Shown here: positions 19,207 through 27,731 of the stretch, one piece after another
Layout of the letters: every line of letters begins with the position of its first letter
Numbering within the stretch: the first letter of the stretch is position 1
DNA from: Terriglobia bacterium
Lineage (GTDB): Bacteria; Acidobacteriota; Terriglobia; Terriglobales; SCQP01
NCBI GenBank assembly: GCA_021323595.1
Contig: JAJPKR010000014.1
Span: forward strand, 1-64,000
Direction of reading: 5' to 3'
DNA: 64,000 bases
Notes under the pieces: model-generated
Told to the model about the DNA's origin: nothing
Databases searched by the model: none
Seen by the model: only the letters and a program-made list of their open reading frames with translations
Position numbers and translations under genes: made by a program

Positions 19207-19929
19207 ATGCAAAAGATGCCGCGAAAAATGCCGCGCTGGCATGCTGCGTTCGCTCTGGCCGCGCTGTTGTGCGCGCCGATGGCGGCGCAAGCGCCGCCGG
19301 GATCCGCCGGTGCGCCGGAGGCGACCGCGGAGCGGTTGTGGCGCGCGACGCGGGCGGCGCCGCAGACCATCGTTCGCAACTGGAAGTTCACGCTGCCGGC
19401 GGCCCTGGCGACGGCGGCGCTGATCACCGCCGTGGACCGGCCCGCCTCGGGCGCGATTCACAATTTCCAGCTCGAACACGACAGCAGCAATCTCTCGAAC
19501 GGCGGTTTGCTGATCGCCGAGCCGGTCGAGGCGGTGATCGTCTCCGCCGTGGGCGCGGGGTGCCTCCTCTGTTCTTCGGCATGGCGCGACCTGGCTGCGG
19601 CGGGCACGACCGCGGCATATGCGGCGGCCGCGACCGAAGCCTTAAAACTGGCGGCCGAGCGCCGCCGTCCCTATCAGGCGGATGCGGGGGAATTTTGGGA
19701 CGGCTACGGCACGTCGTTTCCCTCCGGCCACGCGGCAGTCTCGTTCGCGCTGGCTGCGTTCTTGGCGCACCGCGATCCCCGCCGGCACTGGGTGGCGTTC
19801 GTGGCCTATCCGCTCGCCGCGGCGGTGAGCGCGCTGCGCTTCACCGGCAAACGCCATTTTCCCGGCGATTTGTTCTTTGGCGGCGTGACCGGCTATGAGC
19901 TCGGCCGCTGCGCCGTGCTTTGCAATTGA
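19207..19929 (+). CDS. PAP2-family membrane phosphatase
   Basis: This 240-residue protein starts at the ATG at 19207; ATGs at 19216 and 19228 are alternatives. It has a signal-like N-terminus (WHAAFALAALLCAPMAAQA). The PAP2 catalytic motifs are all present: KLAAERRRPYQ, SFPSGHAAVSFA and SALRFTGKRHFPGDLFFGG. The final Asp and His positions make the phosphohistidine mechanism complete. Likely substrates are lipid phosphates such as phosphatidate or undecaprenyl diphosphate. It follows proS by 40 bases. Its last 37 bases overlap the 3' end of the convergent decarboxylase gene. Confidence 0.88.
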   Translation: MQKMPRKMPRWHAAFALAALLCAPMAAQAPPGSAGAPEATAERLWRATRAAPQTIVRNWKFTLPAALATAALITAVDRPASGAIHNFQLEHDSSNLSNGGLLIAEPVEAVIVSAVGAGCLLCSSAWRDLAAAGTTAAYAAAATEALKLAAERRRPYQADAGEFWDGYGTSFPSGHAAVSFALAAFLAHRDPRRHWVAFVAYPLAAAVSALRFTGKRHFPGDLFFGGVTGYELGRCAVLCN

Positions 19930-21338
19930 GCCTGGGCGGCGGCGCGCGCGGCCTCCCAGGCGGCGGCGACGTCTTCGCGCTCCGTAGCCAGCGCGCCGAT
20001 GGAGAAACGGGCCATCCAGCGCCCGCCCAAGACGGCGGGCGTGAGGTAGGCGAAGCCTGAGCGATTGAGGCGCTCGACCCAACCCAGCGTATGCCGGTCC
20101 AGCGCTTCGCCGGCAAGGCCGTCGGGCTCATGCCGCAAACAAACGGTCTGGAGCGGGACGGGCGCGACGACTCGCCACGGCGGCGATTGCCGCGCCTCGG
20201 CCGCCAGCCATTGGGCGTTGGCGAGGTCGCGGCGCAACCGGGCCTCGAGCCGCGCCGTGCCTTGTTCGCGCAGCAAGAACCAGAGTTTGAGCGCGCGAAA
20301 GCGGCGGCCCAGCGCCAAACCCCAGTCGCGATAGTTGACCGCCTCGCCGTCGGCGGCCGAGCGGAGATAGCTGGGATTGGTGGACATGACGCGGATCAAG
20401 TGTTCCGGATCGCGGACATAGTAGAGCGAGCAATCGAAGGCCGCGCCCAGCCACTTGTGCGGATTCACCACCACGGAATCGGCCAATTCCACGCCCTGCC
20501 AGAGAGGACGGCACTCGGGCAGGATCATCGCCGAGCCGGCCATGGCGGCGTCCACGTGCAGCCACAGGCGATGGCGCACGGCAAGGGCGGCGATGGCGCC
20601 GATGGGATCGAAGGCAGTCGCAGCGGTCGTGCCCGCGGTGGCCACCACCGCGCAGGGGCGCAGGCCGGCGGCGAGATCTTGTTCGATGCTGGCCGCGAGG
20701 CGATCGGGCCGCAGCGCGAACTCGCCATCGGTTTCGATCCAGCACAAGTTCTGGGCGCCAAAGCCGGCCAACAGCGCCGCTTTGCGCACCGAGCTATGCG
20801 CCTGCTCCGACGCATAGATCACGAGCGGCTGCCCCTGCCCCTGCACCCCTGGCCCCGCCATGCTGAATGCCGTGGCGCGCTCGCGCGCGCAGAGCAGGGC
20901 GATCAGGGTGGAGGTGGAGGCGGTGTCTTGGATGACGCCGCGAAACGACGCCGGCAAGCCGATCATTTGGCGCATCCAGTCGGTGACAACTTCCTCGAGT
21001 TCCGTCAGCGCCGGGCACGCTTGCCAGGAGATTCCCAGCACCCCCAAGCCGGTGCTCAGATAATCGCCGAGCACGCTGGCCAACTCGCTGTTGGCGGGAA
21101 AGAACGCGAAAAATCTGGGATGCTGCCAATGGGTGAGCCCGGGCAAGACGATTTGCTCGACGTCGGACCAGATCGCGCTCCAACTCTCGCCCTCACGCGG
21201 CGGCGCTGCCGGCAACTGTGCGTGCACGCGTCCCGGCGGCGGCGGCGCCATCACCGGGAATTCGGGGACGCGGGCGCGGTAATCGGCGATCCAGTCCACC
21301 AACTGGTGGCCGAAGCGGCGAAATTCCTCCGGGCTCAT
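19893..21338 (-). CDS. PLP-dependent aromatic amino acid decarboxylase family
   Basis: This 481-residue group II decarboxylase has HWQHPRFFAFFPANSELASVLGDYL near residue 75 and VIQDTASTSTLIALLCARE. It also has WLHVDAAMAGSAMILPE with the PLP-contacting Asp, and VVNPHKWLGAAFDCSLYYV with the PLP lysine. These fit the aromatic-L-amino-acid (DOPA/Trp/Phe) decarboxylase branch rather than glutamate decarboxylase. The substrate cannot be fixed from the sequence. Its start overlaps the stop of the FtsB-like gene as ATGA, an odd functional pairing. It overlaps the PAP2 gene tail-to-tail. Confidence 0.88.
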   Translation of the reverse strand: MSPEEFRRFGHQLVDWIADYRARVPEFPVMAPPPPGRVHAQLPAAPPREGESWSAIWSDVEQIVLPGLTHWQHPRFFAFFPANSELASVLGDYLSTGLGVLGISWQACPALTELEEVVTDWMRQMIGLPASFRGVIQDTASTSTLIALLCARERATAFSMAGPGVQGQGQPLVIYASEQAHSSVRKAALLAGFGAQNLCWIETDGEFALRPDRLAASIEQDLAAGLRPCAVVATAGTTAATAFDPIGAIAALAVRHRLWLHVDAAMAGSAMILPECRPLWQGVELADSVVVNPHKWLGAAFDCSLYYVRDPEHLIRVMSTNPSYLRSAADGEAVNYRDWGLALGRRFRALKLWFLLREQGTARLEARLRRDLANAQWLAAEARQSPPWRVVAPVPLQTVCLRHEPDGLAGEALDRHTLGWVERLNRSGFAYLTPAVLGGRWMARFSIGALATEREDVAAAWEAARAAAQAQLQSTAQRPSS

Positions 21339-21697
21339 TTCCCGCCCGGGCGGGCGCCGGTGGCGGGCGCGGGATGGAGTCGCGCGGGATCATACGTGAA
21401 CACGACCTCGCCGGGTTTGGTGAGGTGCATCTGCTCGCGGGCGATGCGCTCGATGGCCTCGGGATCGCTGCGCAGCCGTTGAATGTCGCGGTGCAAATCC
21501 CGATTCTCTTGCTGCATCCGCGCCAGCCGCGCCATTTCTTGCCGGTAGGCCGCGCGTTTTTGCCGCAAAGCCAAATAGCCGTTGTGGCCGAAAATTTCGA
21601 CCCGCGCCAAGAGCGCCAGCAGCAGCGCCGCCAGCGCCAGCATGATGCGCCGCCCCAAACTGGTGCGCCAGAAAGATGTGGTCCCGCGACCCCGCAC
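21335..21697 (-). CDS. FtsB/DivIC-like septum formation initiator
   Basis: This 120-residue protein starts at a GTG at 21697. It has one transmembrane helix (RRIMLALAALLLALLARVEIF, about residues 17-37), then a coiled coil (AAYRQEMARLARMQQENRDLHRDIQRL). It ends with the family tail DPEAIERIAREQMHLTKPGE. Such proteins form a membrane complex with FtsL and FtsQ at the division site. The gene is divergent from cutA and overlaps the decarboxylase gene downstream. Confidence 0.88.
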   Translation of the reverse strand: MRGRGTTSFWRTSLGRRIMLALAALLLALLARVEIFGHNGYLALRQKRAAYRQEMARLARMQQENRDLHRDIQRLRSDPEAIERIAREQMHLTKPGEVVFTYDPARLHPAPATGARPGGK

Positions 21698-21768
21698 TTG
21701 TTTTACTTTCCGCCGAGCCGGCGCCGCCGGTCAAGGGCGGCCAAGCGATTTGGCATCAAAATAATGAC

Positions 21769-22095
21769 GTGCCAGAGCCCGTCCTGCTTTTCCTCACGTG
21801 CGCCAGCTTGGGCGAGGGCGAAGCGATCGCGCGCCGCCTGCTGGAACTGCGCCTGATCGCCTGCGCCACACTTGGCAGCCATGTCCGCTCCTATTACACC
21901 TGGAAGGGGGAGAAACAGGAGACCACCGAATATCCTCTCGTGCTCAAGAGTCACCGCGAACACCTGCCGGCCATCGAGGCCGAGGTGCGCCGCCTGCACT
22001 CCTATGAAGTCCCGGAGCTGATTGCGGTGCCGATCGTCGGCGGCAGCGCCGATTATCTTGCCTGGGTCGCGGCGTCGCTCGCGCCGGCCCGCTAA
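21769..22095 (+). CDS. cutA: CutA1 divalent-ion tolerance protein
   Basis: The likely start is the GTG at 21769, giving 108 residues, the normal CutA length. Longer versions of the frame add unrelated sequence. Motifs are LTCASLGEGEAIARRLLELRLIACATL, YYTWKGEKQETTEYPLVLKS and YEVPELIAVPIVGGSADYLAWV. CutA forms very stable trimers with a ferredoxin-like fold. Its link to copper tolerance is old and its biochemical role is not settled. No metal transport gene is adjacent. Confidence 0.93.
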   Translation: MPEPVLLFLTCASLGEGEAIARRLLELRLIACATLGSHVRSYYTWKGEKQETTEYPLVLKSHREHLPAIEAEVRRLHSYEVPELIAVPIVGGSADYLAWVAASLAPAR

Positions 22096-22168
22096 AGGGC
22101 GCCCGCCTGCGCCCCAGCCGCCGCACTAGGACACCCACAAGTCAAGCTCTTGGCCGGTCAAGGGTCAC

Positions 22169-23122
22169 CTAATGGCCCCGCTTCGCGTGGTGCTCGGCGT
22201 GGCGGCGCAGATGCACGTGAATGTGCGGCATCTTGGCGACGCCGCGCGCCGACAGGCTCGCTCCGAAAAGCAGCAGCAGGGCGCCGCAGTAGCCCCAGAC
22301 CAGCAAGGTGACCGGTAAGGCGAGCGACGCCCCATACACCGCGCGGAAATCGAGCAAAGGCAGGACCCAGCGGAATACGGTCTTGAAGATTTCCGCCAGG
22401 ATGCCGGTGTAGAGGGCGGCGGGAAACACCCGCGCCGGCGACACCTTGCCGTTGGGCAAGAGCCAATAGATCACGAAGAAGCCCAGGATCGCCGCGGGAA
22501 AGGCGAAGGTTTGCAGCACGATAAAGTCAAGCAAGTGGGAGAACCAGGTTTCCCCCGGCGCCACCACGTCCACGATGCGCTGGCCCATGACCGTGAACTG
22601 CAAAAAGCAAAACCCGATGGCGCCGCAAATTGCGACCAGCCCGAGCGAGACGGCTTGGTTGGCAAGATAGCCGCGGTTCTTCTGGAACTCCCAAATCCCG
22701 TTGAGCGCGACTTCGAGGGGCATGAACACGCCCGTGCTGCTCACCGCCAGCATGACCACGGAGAAAACCTGGGCGGAGGCATGTGTCGAGAGGCTATTGA
22801 CGTCACGGACCAGCAGCGTGGCGCCGGTGGGCAGATAGCTTTGGATGAACTGCGTGACCACGTCCAGCACGAAGCCCAGCGGCTGCAAGTGGCGGGAAAC
22901 CCAAACCAGCATCAGCACGAAGGGCAAAAACGCCAGCAGCATGTTGGCGGAAACCGAATAGGCGTAGGTGTGCGCTTCGGTGCTGCCGAGAAACTTGGTG
23001 CTGGGGCCGAGCAGCTTGGCGCTAACGCGTGTCAGCCGCCAAAGCTCGCGGCCATGCCGGCGCCAATTCCGCGGCGCGTGGCCGAGATCGGGAATGGCCG
23101 GCAGGGAGGGCGCCTCGTTCAC
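22169..23122 (-). CDS. YihY/BrkB-family inner membrane protein (copy 1)
   Basis: This is about 317 residues if it starts at the GTG at 23122. The frame continues further upstream, but this start gives the same N-terminal length before TEAHTYAYS as the second copy at 32451. It has six or so membrane helices. Family signatures are HTYAYSVSANMLLAFLPFVL, GVFMPLEVALNGIWEFQKNRGY, FVIYWLLPNGKV and LLVWGYCGALLLLFGASL. Often annotated as RNase BN or virulence factor BrkB, the family has no proven RNase activity and its role is unknown. The C-terminus is His-rich (HIHVHLRRHAEHHAKRGH), which could bind metal. Confidence 0.85.
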   Translation of the reverse strand: MNEAPSLPAIPDLGHAPRNWRRHGRELWRLTRVSAKLLGPSTKFLGSTEAHTYAYSVSANMLLAFLPFVLMLVWVSRHLQPLGFVLDVVTQFIQSYLPTGATLLVRDVNSLSTHASAQVFSVVMLAVSSTGVFMPLEVALNGIWEFQKNRGYLANQAVSLGLVAICGAIGFCFLQFTVMGQRIVDVVAPGETWFSHLLDFIVLQTFAFPAAILGFFVIYWLLPNGKVSPARVFPAALYTGILAEIFKTVFRWVLPLLDFRAVYGASLALPVTLLVWGYCGALLLLFGASLSARGVAKMPHIHVHLRRHAEHHAKRGH

Positions 23123-23338
23123 GAAATCGAGAATACGCCAGCCCCGCACGGAAACCCACAGCGGCAGCGGGGAAGCGCCCGGCCTGTCCCCTCGGGGGGC
23201 CGCGCCGCGGAGGCCGAACGGGAACCCCGACCGTCCTCTTTTTGTAACGGCGAGAGGCAAGAAGCAACTCCGGCCAGTGTGGTAGACTCAACCCCAAACC
23301 ACCGTCTCGGCACCCCCCCGCGCGAGAGAGGTACTATT

Positions 23339-25558
23339 TTGCCCACTGCTCGAAAAATCCTGCCTGCATTGTTTTTGCCGTTGCTGCTGCTCGTGCCGCT
23401 GCGCGCCGACCGGTTCAAAGTGGCGATCCGGTCGGGCCAATACTATGAAGCGCACAAGCAATTCGACAATGCCCTCTATTGGTACGATCAAGCGCTCAAG
23501 CTGCGGCCGCAGGACCCCGCCGTGATCCTGGAGGAGCGGCGGGTGCGCTTCGAAGCCGCGGTGGCGCACATCGAAAAGGGGCGGAAGCTCGCAGCCGACC
23601 ATCGCAACGCGGAGGCGCTGGCGGAGTTCGAAAAGGCGCGCCTGATCGATCCCACCGATTTCGTGGCCGAGCAGGAGATCGAAAAGATCAAACGCGAGGA
23701 GGCGCCTGCGGTTGCGCCCGGGCAGCCCGTTACCCCGGCCGCCGCGCAAACGCTGCAGCAGCGCCTGGCGCGGGCGGCGGGACCGGTGGAATTGGGGCCG
23801 ATTTCGACCACCCCGATCACGCTCGAGTTGACCAACGATTCGCGGGTCGCCTACGACACCGTGGGCAAGCTCGCGGGACTGAACGTCGTTTACGATCCCG
23901 ACTACCGGGGCTCGCGGGTGGTCTTGAACCTGCAAGGCGTGACGCTGCGCGAGGCGCTGCGCATTCTCAATCTGGAATCGACGAGCTTCTACACCGTCGT
24001 TACGCCCAATACCATCTTCGTCGCCAACGATACCCAGGCCAAGCGCAATGAACTGGAGCAGCAGGTCATCAAGACGTTTTATCTGAAAAACGCCACTGAC
24101 GCGCAAGACCTGACGCAGATCCAAGGGGCGATCCGGGGACTGTTGCCGCCGCCCTTGCACATGCAGGCCGTGGCTTCGCAAATGGCCATCGTCATGCGCG
24201 ATACGCCGGATAAGCTCGCCGTGACGCAGAAGATCATCGACGATTTGGACAAGGCGCCGCCCGAAGTCCTGGTGGACATTCAAGTCTTGCAAGTCAGCCG
24301 CGACGTGGCCCGCAAGCTGGGGATCTTGCCGCCAACGGAGCTGAGCATCGGCCTGGTCACCCCCTCTTCGACCTCCACGAACTCCAGCGGCGGCACGACC
24401 ACGACCACGACCCAGCCGACGCTCAACGATCTGCGCCATCTCAACAGCAAGGATTGGAGCGTGACCATCTCCCAGGCCACGCTCGACGCCCTGCTCACCA
24501 ACAGCCAGACGAAGGCGATTCAGACGCCGCAACTGCGGGCCGTGCAAGGCCAAGATGCGACCTTGCAGATCGGCCAGCGCATCCCTATCGCCACCGGCAG
24601 CTTCCAGCCCGGCATCGGCGGCATCGGCATCAATCCGCTGGTGAACACTCAGTTTCAGTACATTCCGGTGGGCGTGAACGTGGATTTGACCCCGTGGGTC
24701 AACGGCGACGACGTGACCCTGAAGGCGAAGGTCGAGATCTCGAGTGTTGACAGCTTCCAAACCATCGGCGGCATACAACAGCCGGTGATCGGGCAGCGGG
24801 TGGTCAATCACGTGATCCGCCTGCGGGAAGGCGAGAGCAACATCTTGGGCGGGATGTTCTCGGACCAGACGACCAAGAACGTGAGCGGAATTCCGTTCCT
24901 CAGCGCGATCCCCGGCCTGAAATGGCTCTTCTCCGACACGTCCACCGACCATCGGGAAGAAGAGGATCTGATCGTGCTGACGCCGCATATCCTGCGCCAT
25001 TTGGACGTGACGCCGTTCAATCGCGAGGCGCTCGACACGGGCACGCAGAACAACATGGAACTGCGGGAACTGCCGCCGGCGACGCTGGCGAGCCCGGCGC
25101 CGAGCGCGCAAGCGCCCGCGCAGGCGATTCCCTTGCCGGCGGGACCGCCCAGTTTGCAATTCGCGCCGGCGCAAGTTTCCGCGCAAGTGGGTGCGCCCTT
25201 TACCGTCGCGCTGGATCTGAATAACGTCACCGCCGCCTACGCGCTGGCGCTGCAGCTCAACTACGACCCGCGGATGGTCGAGGTGCAAAACGTCGTGAAC
25301 GGCGGCTTTTTGTCGAACGACGGCCAAGTAGTGGCGGTGGCGCACCTGAACGATCCCACCACCGGCACGACGCAGATCAACGCCAGCCGCGGCGCCAATG
25401 CCGGCGGCATTTCCGGCTCCGGCGCCGTTCTGGTGATTACCTTCCGCGCCAAAGCCGCGGGGGTGACCACGATCTCGGTGAGCCGCGTGGTGGCGCGCAA
25501 TCCCTCGGGCGAGCCGATCCAGGTGGGCACGGCGTCGGCGACGATCCGGATTCGTTGA
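23339..25558 (+). CDS. Secretin-like protein with TPR and C-terminal cohesin domain
   Basis: This 739-residue exported protein starts at a TTG at 23339, seven bases after GAGAGAGG. A signal peptide (ILPALFLPLLLLVPLRA) is followed by two TPR-like repeats (about 31-115). A secretin/STN N-domain lies at about 160-235 (GKLAGLNVVYDPDYRGSRV), then an N1-like domain at about 243-310 (KTFYLKNATDAQDL). The secretin beta-barrel region spans about 370-555 (AIQTPQLRAVQGQDATLQIG, ILGGMFSDQTTKNVSGIPFL, EEEDLIVLTPHIL). After a Pro/Ala linker, residues 603-738 form a cohesin-type beta sandwich (AQVGAPFTVALDLNNV, LQLNYDPRMVEVQNV). It heads a group with two pseudopilins, so it probably forms or gates an outer-membrane pore of a type II-like system. 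The cohesin fusion is unusual. Confidence 0.85.
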   Translation: MPTARKILPALFLPLLLLVPLRADRFKVAIRSGQYYEAHKQFDNALYWYDQALKLRPQDPAVILEERRVRFEAAVAHIEKGRKLAADHRNAEALAEFEKARLIDPTDFVAEQEIEKIKREEAPAVAPGQPVTPAAAQTLQQRLARAAGPVELGPISTTPITLELTNDSRVAYDTVGKLAGLNVVYDPDYRGSRVVLNLQGVTLREALRILNLESTSFYTVVTPNTIFVANDTQAKRNELEQQVIKTFYLKNATDAQDLTQIQGAIRGLLPPPLHMQAVASQMAIVMRDTPDKLAVTQKIIDDLDKAPPEVLVDIQVLQVSRDVARKLGILPPTELSIGLVTPSSTSTNSSGGTTTTTTQPTLNDLRHLNSKDWSVTISQATLDALLTNSQTKAIQTPQLRAVQGQDATLQIGQRIPIATGSFQPGIGGIGINPLVNTQFQYIPVGVNVDLTPWVNGDDVTLKAKVEISSVDSFQTIGGIQQPVIGQRVVNHVIRLREGESNILGGMFSDQTTKNVSGIPFLSAIPGLKWLFSDTSTDHREEEDLIVLTPHILRHLDVTPFNREALDTGTQNNMELRELPPATLASPAPSAQAPAQAIPLPAGPPSLQFAPAQVSAQVGAPFTVALDLNNVTAAYALALQLNYDPRMVEVQNVVNGGFLSNDGQVVAVAHLNDPTTGTTQINASRGANAGGISGSGAVLVITFRAKAAGVTTISVSRVVARNPSGEPIQVGTASATIRIR

Positions 25559-25560
25559 CA

Positions 25561-26040
25561 ATGCGGTACGCGGTACGCAAGGCGGCACGGCAGGAGCGAG
25601 GCGCCGCCGGCTTCTCGCTGGTGGAGTTGATCGTGGCCATCACGTTGTTGCTGGTGCTGACCACGATGGCGCTGCCGCTGGCGCGCATCGCGGTGCAGCG
25701 GCAAAAAGAGCAGGAACTGCGCTATGACCTGCGCACGATGCGCGCGGCCATTGACCGTTACAAAGACGCCGCCGATCGCGGCGCCTTTCAGGTGGAGTTG
25801 GGCAGCGACGGGTATCCGCCGGATTTGCAGACGCTCGTCAAAGGGGTCGAGTCGAACGGCAAGACTTATCGCTTTTTGCGGCGGATCCCCGTCGATCCCA
25901 TGACCGGCACCACCGATTGGGGGCTGCGCTCCACCGAAGACGACCCTGATTCGGATTCCTGGGGTGGGCAAAACGTTTTCGATGTCTATACGAAAACCGA
26001 CGGAACGGCCCTCGATGGCACAAAGTACAAGGATTGGTAG
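25561..26040 (+). CDS. Type II secretion pseudopilin (GspG-like), first copy
   Basis: This 159-residue protein starts at the ATG at 25561, two bases after the secretin stop. The prepilin peptidase site is GAAGFSLVELIVAI, with the conserved Gly/Phe cleavage point and Glu5, followed by the hydrophobic helix TLLLVLTTMALPLARIAV. The C-terminal half has YPPDLQTLVKG and IPVDPMTGTTDWGLR, the calcium-site region typical of GspG major pseudopilins. No gspE or gspF is in the window, so the motor must be encoded elsewhere. It is likely processed by PilD-type peptidase. Confidence 0.9.
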   Translation: MRYAVRKAARQERGAAGFSLVELIVAITLLLVLTTMALPLARIAVQRQKEQELRYDLRTMRAAIDRYKDAADRGAFQVELGSDGYPPDLQTLVKGVESNGKTYRFLRRIPVDPMTGTTDWGLRSTEDDPDSDSWGGQNVFDVYTKTDGTALDGTKYKDW

Positions 26041-26044
26041 CCTC

Positions 26045-26440
26045 ATGCGCAAGCACGCCAGGCAAGGCTTTACGCTGATCGAGCTGATGGTGGTGATGGC
26101 CATTATCTCGATCTTGCTTGCCATTTCCCTGCCGATCTATCAGCGCACCGTAACCCACGCGCGCGAAACGGTGCTCAAGGACGATCTCTTCCAGATGCGC
26201 CAGCTCATCGACCAGTACACGCTGGACAAGCAGCAGGCGCCGCAATCGCTCGACGATTTGGTCTCCGCGGGCTATTTGCGCGCCTTGCCGGTGGATCCGA
26301 TGACGCATTCTTCCAGCACCTGGCAACCCGTAATGGACGATTCACTGATGAGCGCCGACCAGCAGGAGCCGGGCATCGTGGACGTCCACAGCGGCAGCGA
26401 CGCCATGTCGCTGGAAGGCACACCCTACAACACCTGGTAA
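26045..26440 (+). CDS. Type II secretion pseudopilin (GspG-like), second copy
   Basis: This 131-residue protein starts at the ATG at 26045, five bases after the first pseudopilin stop. It has ARQGFTLIELMVVMAIISILLAI, a canonical class III signal with cleavage before Phe and Glu at +5. The globular part has QAPQSLDDLVSAGYLRALPVDPMT, the same layout as the preceding protein but quite different in sequence. The two probably form a heteromeric pseudopilus with the secretin gene upstream. Confidence 0.9.
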   Translation: MRKHARQGFTLIELMVVMAIISILLAISLPIYQRTVTHARETVLKDDLFQMRQLIDQYTLDKQQAPQSLDDLVSAGYLRALPVDPMTHSSSTWQPVMDDSLMSADQQEPGIVDVHSGSDAMSLEGTPYNTW

Positions 26441-26617
26441 GGGCCGGCGGCCCGCGCGACCGCGCGCGCCGCCGCCACGCCAGGGTCTCCCCTACTCTCT
26501 CCTAAGCTCAGGGCACGCCGGCCACGCCGCGGTCTGGCGCCGGTGCAAACAGAGTGCAGGCAGCCCTCGGCCCACCGGCGGTCTCTAACCTAATTTCGGC
26601 CGCCACCAAAAGGCTCA

Positions 26618-27697
26618 ATGAGAGTTGCGCTCATCGCCCCTCCCTTCATTTCGGTGCCGCCGCCGCGCTACGGGGGGACGGAACTGTTCATCGCCAATCT
26701 GGCGGAGGGATTGCTGGAACTGGGGCACGAGCCGGTGGTCTATACCAACGGCGAATCCACGCTGCGCTGTGAAACGCGCTGGTTGTTTCCCAAGCAAGAG
26801 TGGCCAATCACCTGCGACCTGCACGGCAGCCTCAAGGATCTGGCGCACTCGAGCTGGGCCTGCCGCGACGCCCTGGAAGATTGCGATATCGTGCATTTGA
26901 ACAATGCGCCCGGCCTGGCGCTCTCGCGGTTGATCCCCAGGCCGGTGGCGTACACGCTGCACCACCCGCACGACCCGTCCCTAAGCGAGTTTTACCAGCA
27001 CTTCCCCGACGTTCAGTTCGTGGCGATCTCGCGAGGGCAAGCGGCGCGGGAACTGATCGCCGGGATGCAAGTGATCCACCATGGGCTGGATTTGAGCGCA
27101 TACCGGTTAGGCGCCGGCCGGCGCGAGTACCTTTGCACGATCGGCCGGATCGCTCCGATGAAAGGCATTCACCACGCGATCGCGGTGGCGCGGGCGAGCG
27201 GTTTGCCGCTGAAGATCGCGGGCGAAATCCAGCCCGTCTATCGCGACTATTGGGAGCACGCGATCCGGCCGCAGGTGGATGGGCGCTTCATCGAATACGT
27301 CGGTGAAGCCGATCTCGGCGTCAAGAACGATCTATTGGGCGGGGCGATCGCGTTCTTGTTTCCCATCGAGTGGGAGGAGCCGTTTGGACTGGTGATGCTG
27401 GAAGCCATGGCGTGCGGCACACCCGTGCTGGCGTTCGCGCGCGGCTCGGCGCCGGAAGTGGTGCGAAATGGCGTGAGCGGCTGGCTGTGCGCGGACGCCG
27501 CGGCCATGGCGGCGCGAGCGCGCGCACCGGGCATCGGCGCCGCCGCGTGCCGCGCATATGTGGCCGAGCATTTTAGCTCCGCCGCCATGGCGCGCGCGTA
27601 CGCGGCGGTGTACCGCGCCCTGGCCAAGCGACGGTCCCAGCCGCCCGCACGGGCAGCGCGGGAGCGGAGCCAAGGCGGACGATTGAGCGCCGCCTGA
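26618..27697 (+). CDS. GT4-family glycosyltransferase
   Basis: This 359-residue protein starts at the ATG at 26618 after AAAAGG. It has the N-terminal MRVALIAPPFISVPPPRYGGTE and LAEGLLELGHEPVVYTNG. The C-terminal GT-B half has GRIAPMKGIHHAIAVARASGL, the nucleotide-sugar site FPIEWEEPFGLVMLEAMACGTPVLAF and GSAPEVVRNGVSGWL. These are typical of GT4 retaining enzymes, with the EX7E motif in EEPFGLVMLE. The acceptor is unknown. The debranching-type enzyme gene follows 34 bases later. Together they resemble a common acidobacterial and cyanobacterial pair associated with storage sugar or trehalose metabolism, but that link is inference. Confidence 0.9.
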   Translation: MRVALIAPPFISVPPPRYGGTELFIANLAEGLLELGHEPVVYTNGESTLRCETRWLFPKQEWPITCDLHGSLKDLAHSSWACRDALEDCDIVHLNNAPGLALSRLIPRPVAYTLHHPHDPSLSEFYQHFPDVQFVAISRGQAARELIAGMQVIHHGLDLSAYRLGAGRREYLCTIGRIAPMKGIHHAIAVARASGLPLKIAGEIQPVYRDYWEHAIRPQVDGRFIEYVGEADLGVKNDLLGGAIAFLFPIEWEEPFGLVMLEAMACGTPVLAFARGSAPEVVRNGVSGWLCADAAAMAARARAPGIGAAACRAYVAEHFSSAAMARAYAAVYRALAKRRSQPPARAARERSQGGRLSAA

Positions 27698-27731
27698 AGG
27701 GCGGCGCGGGACGGCGCCAAGCGCATCCTGA

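Noticed and set aside
22511-23338. Upstream extension of the secretin frame
   Set aside because: It overlaps the BrkB gene on the other strand and has no signal peptide or ribosome binding site. The TTG at 23339 behind GAGAGAGG precedes a clear signal sequence.
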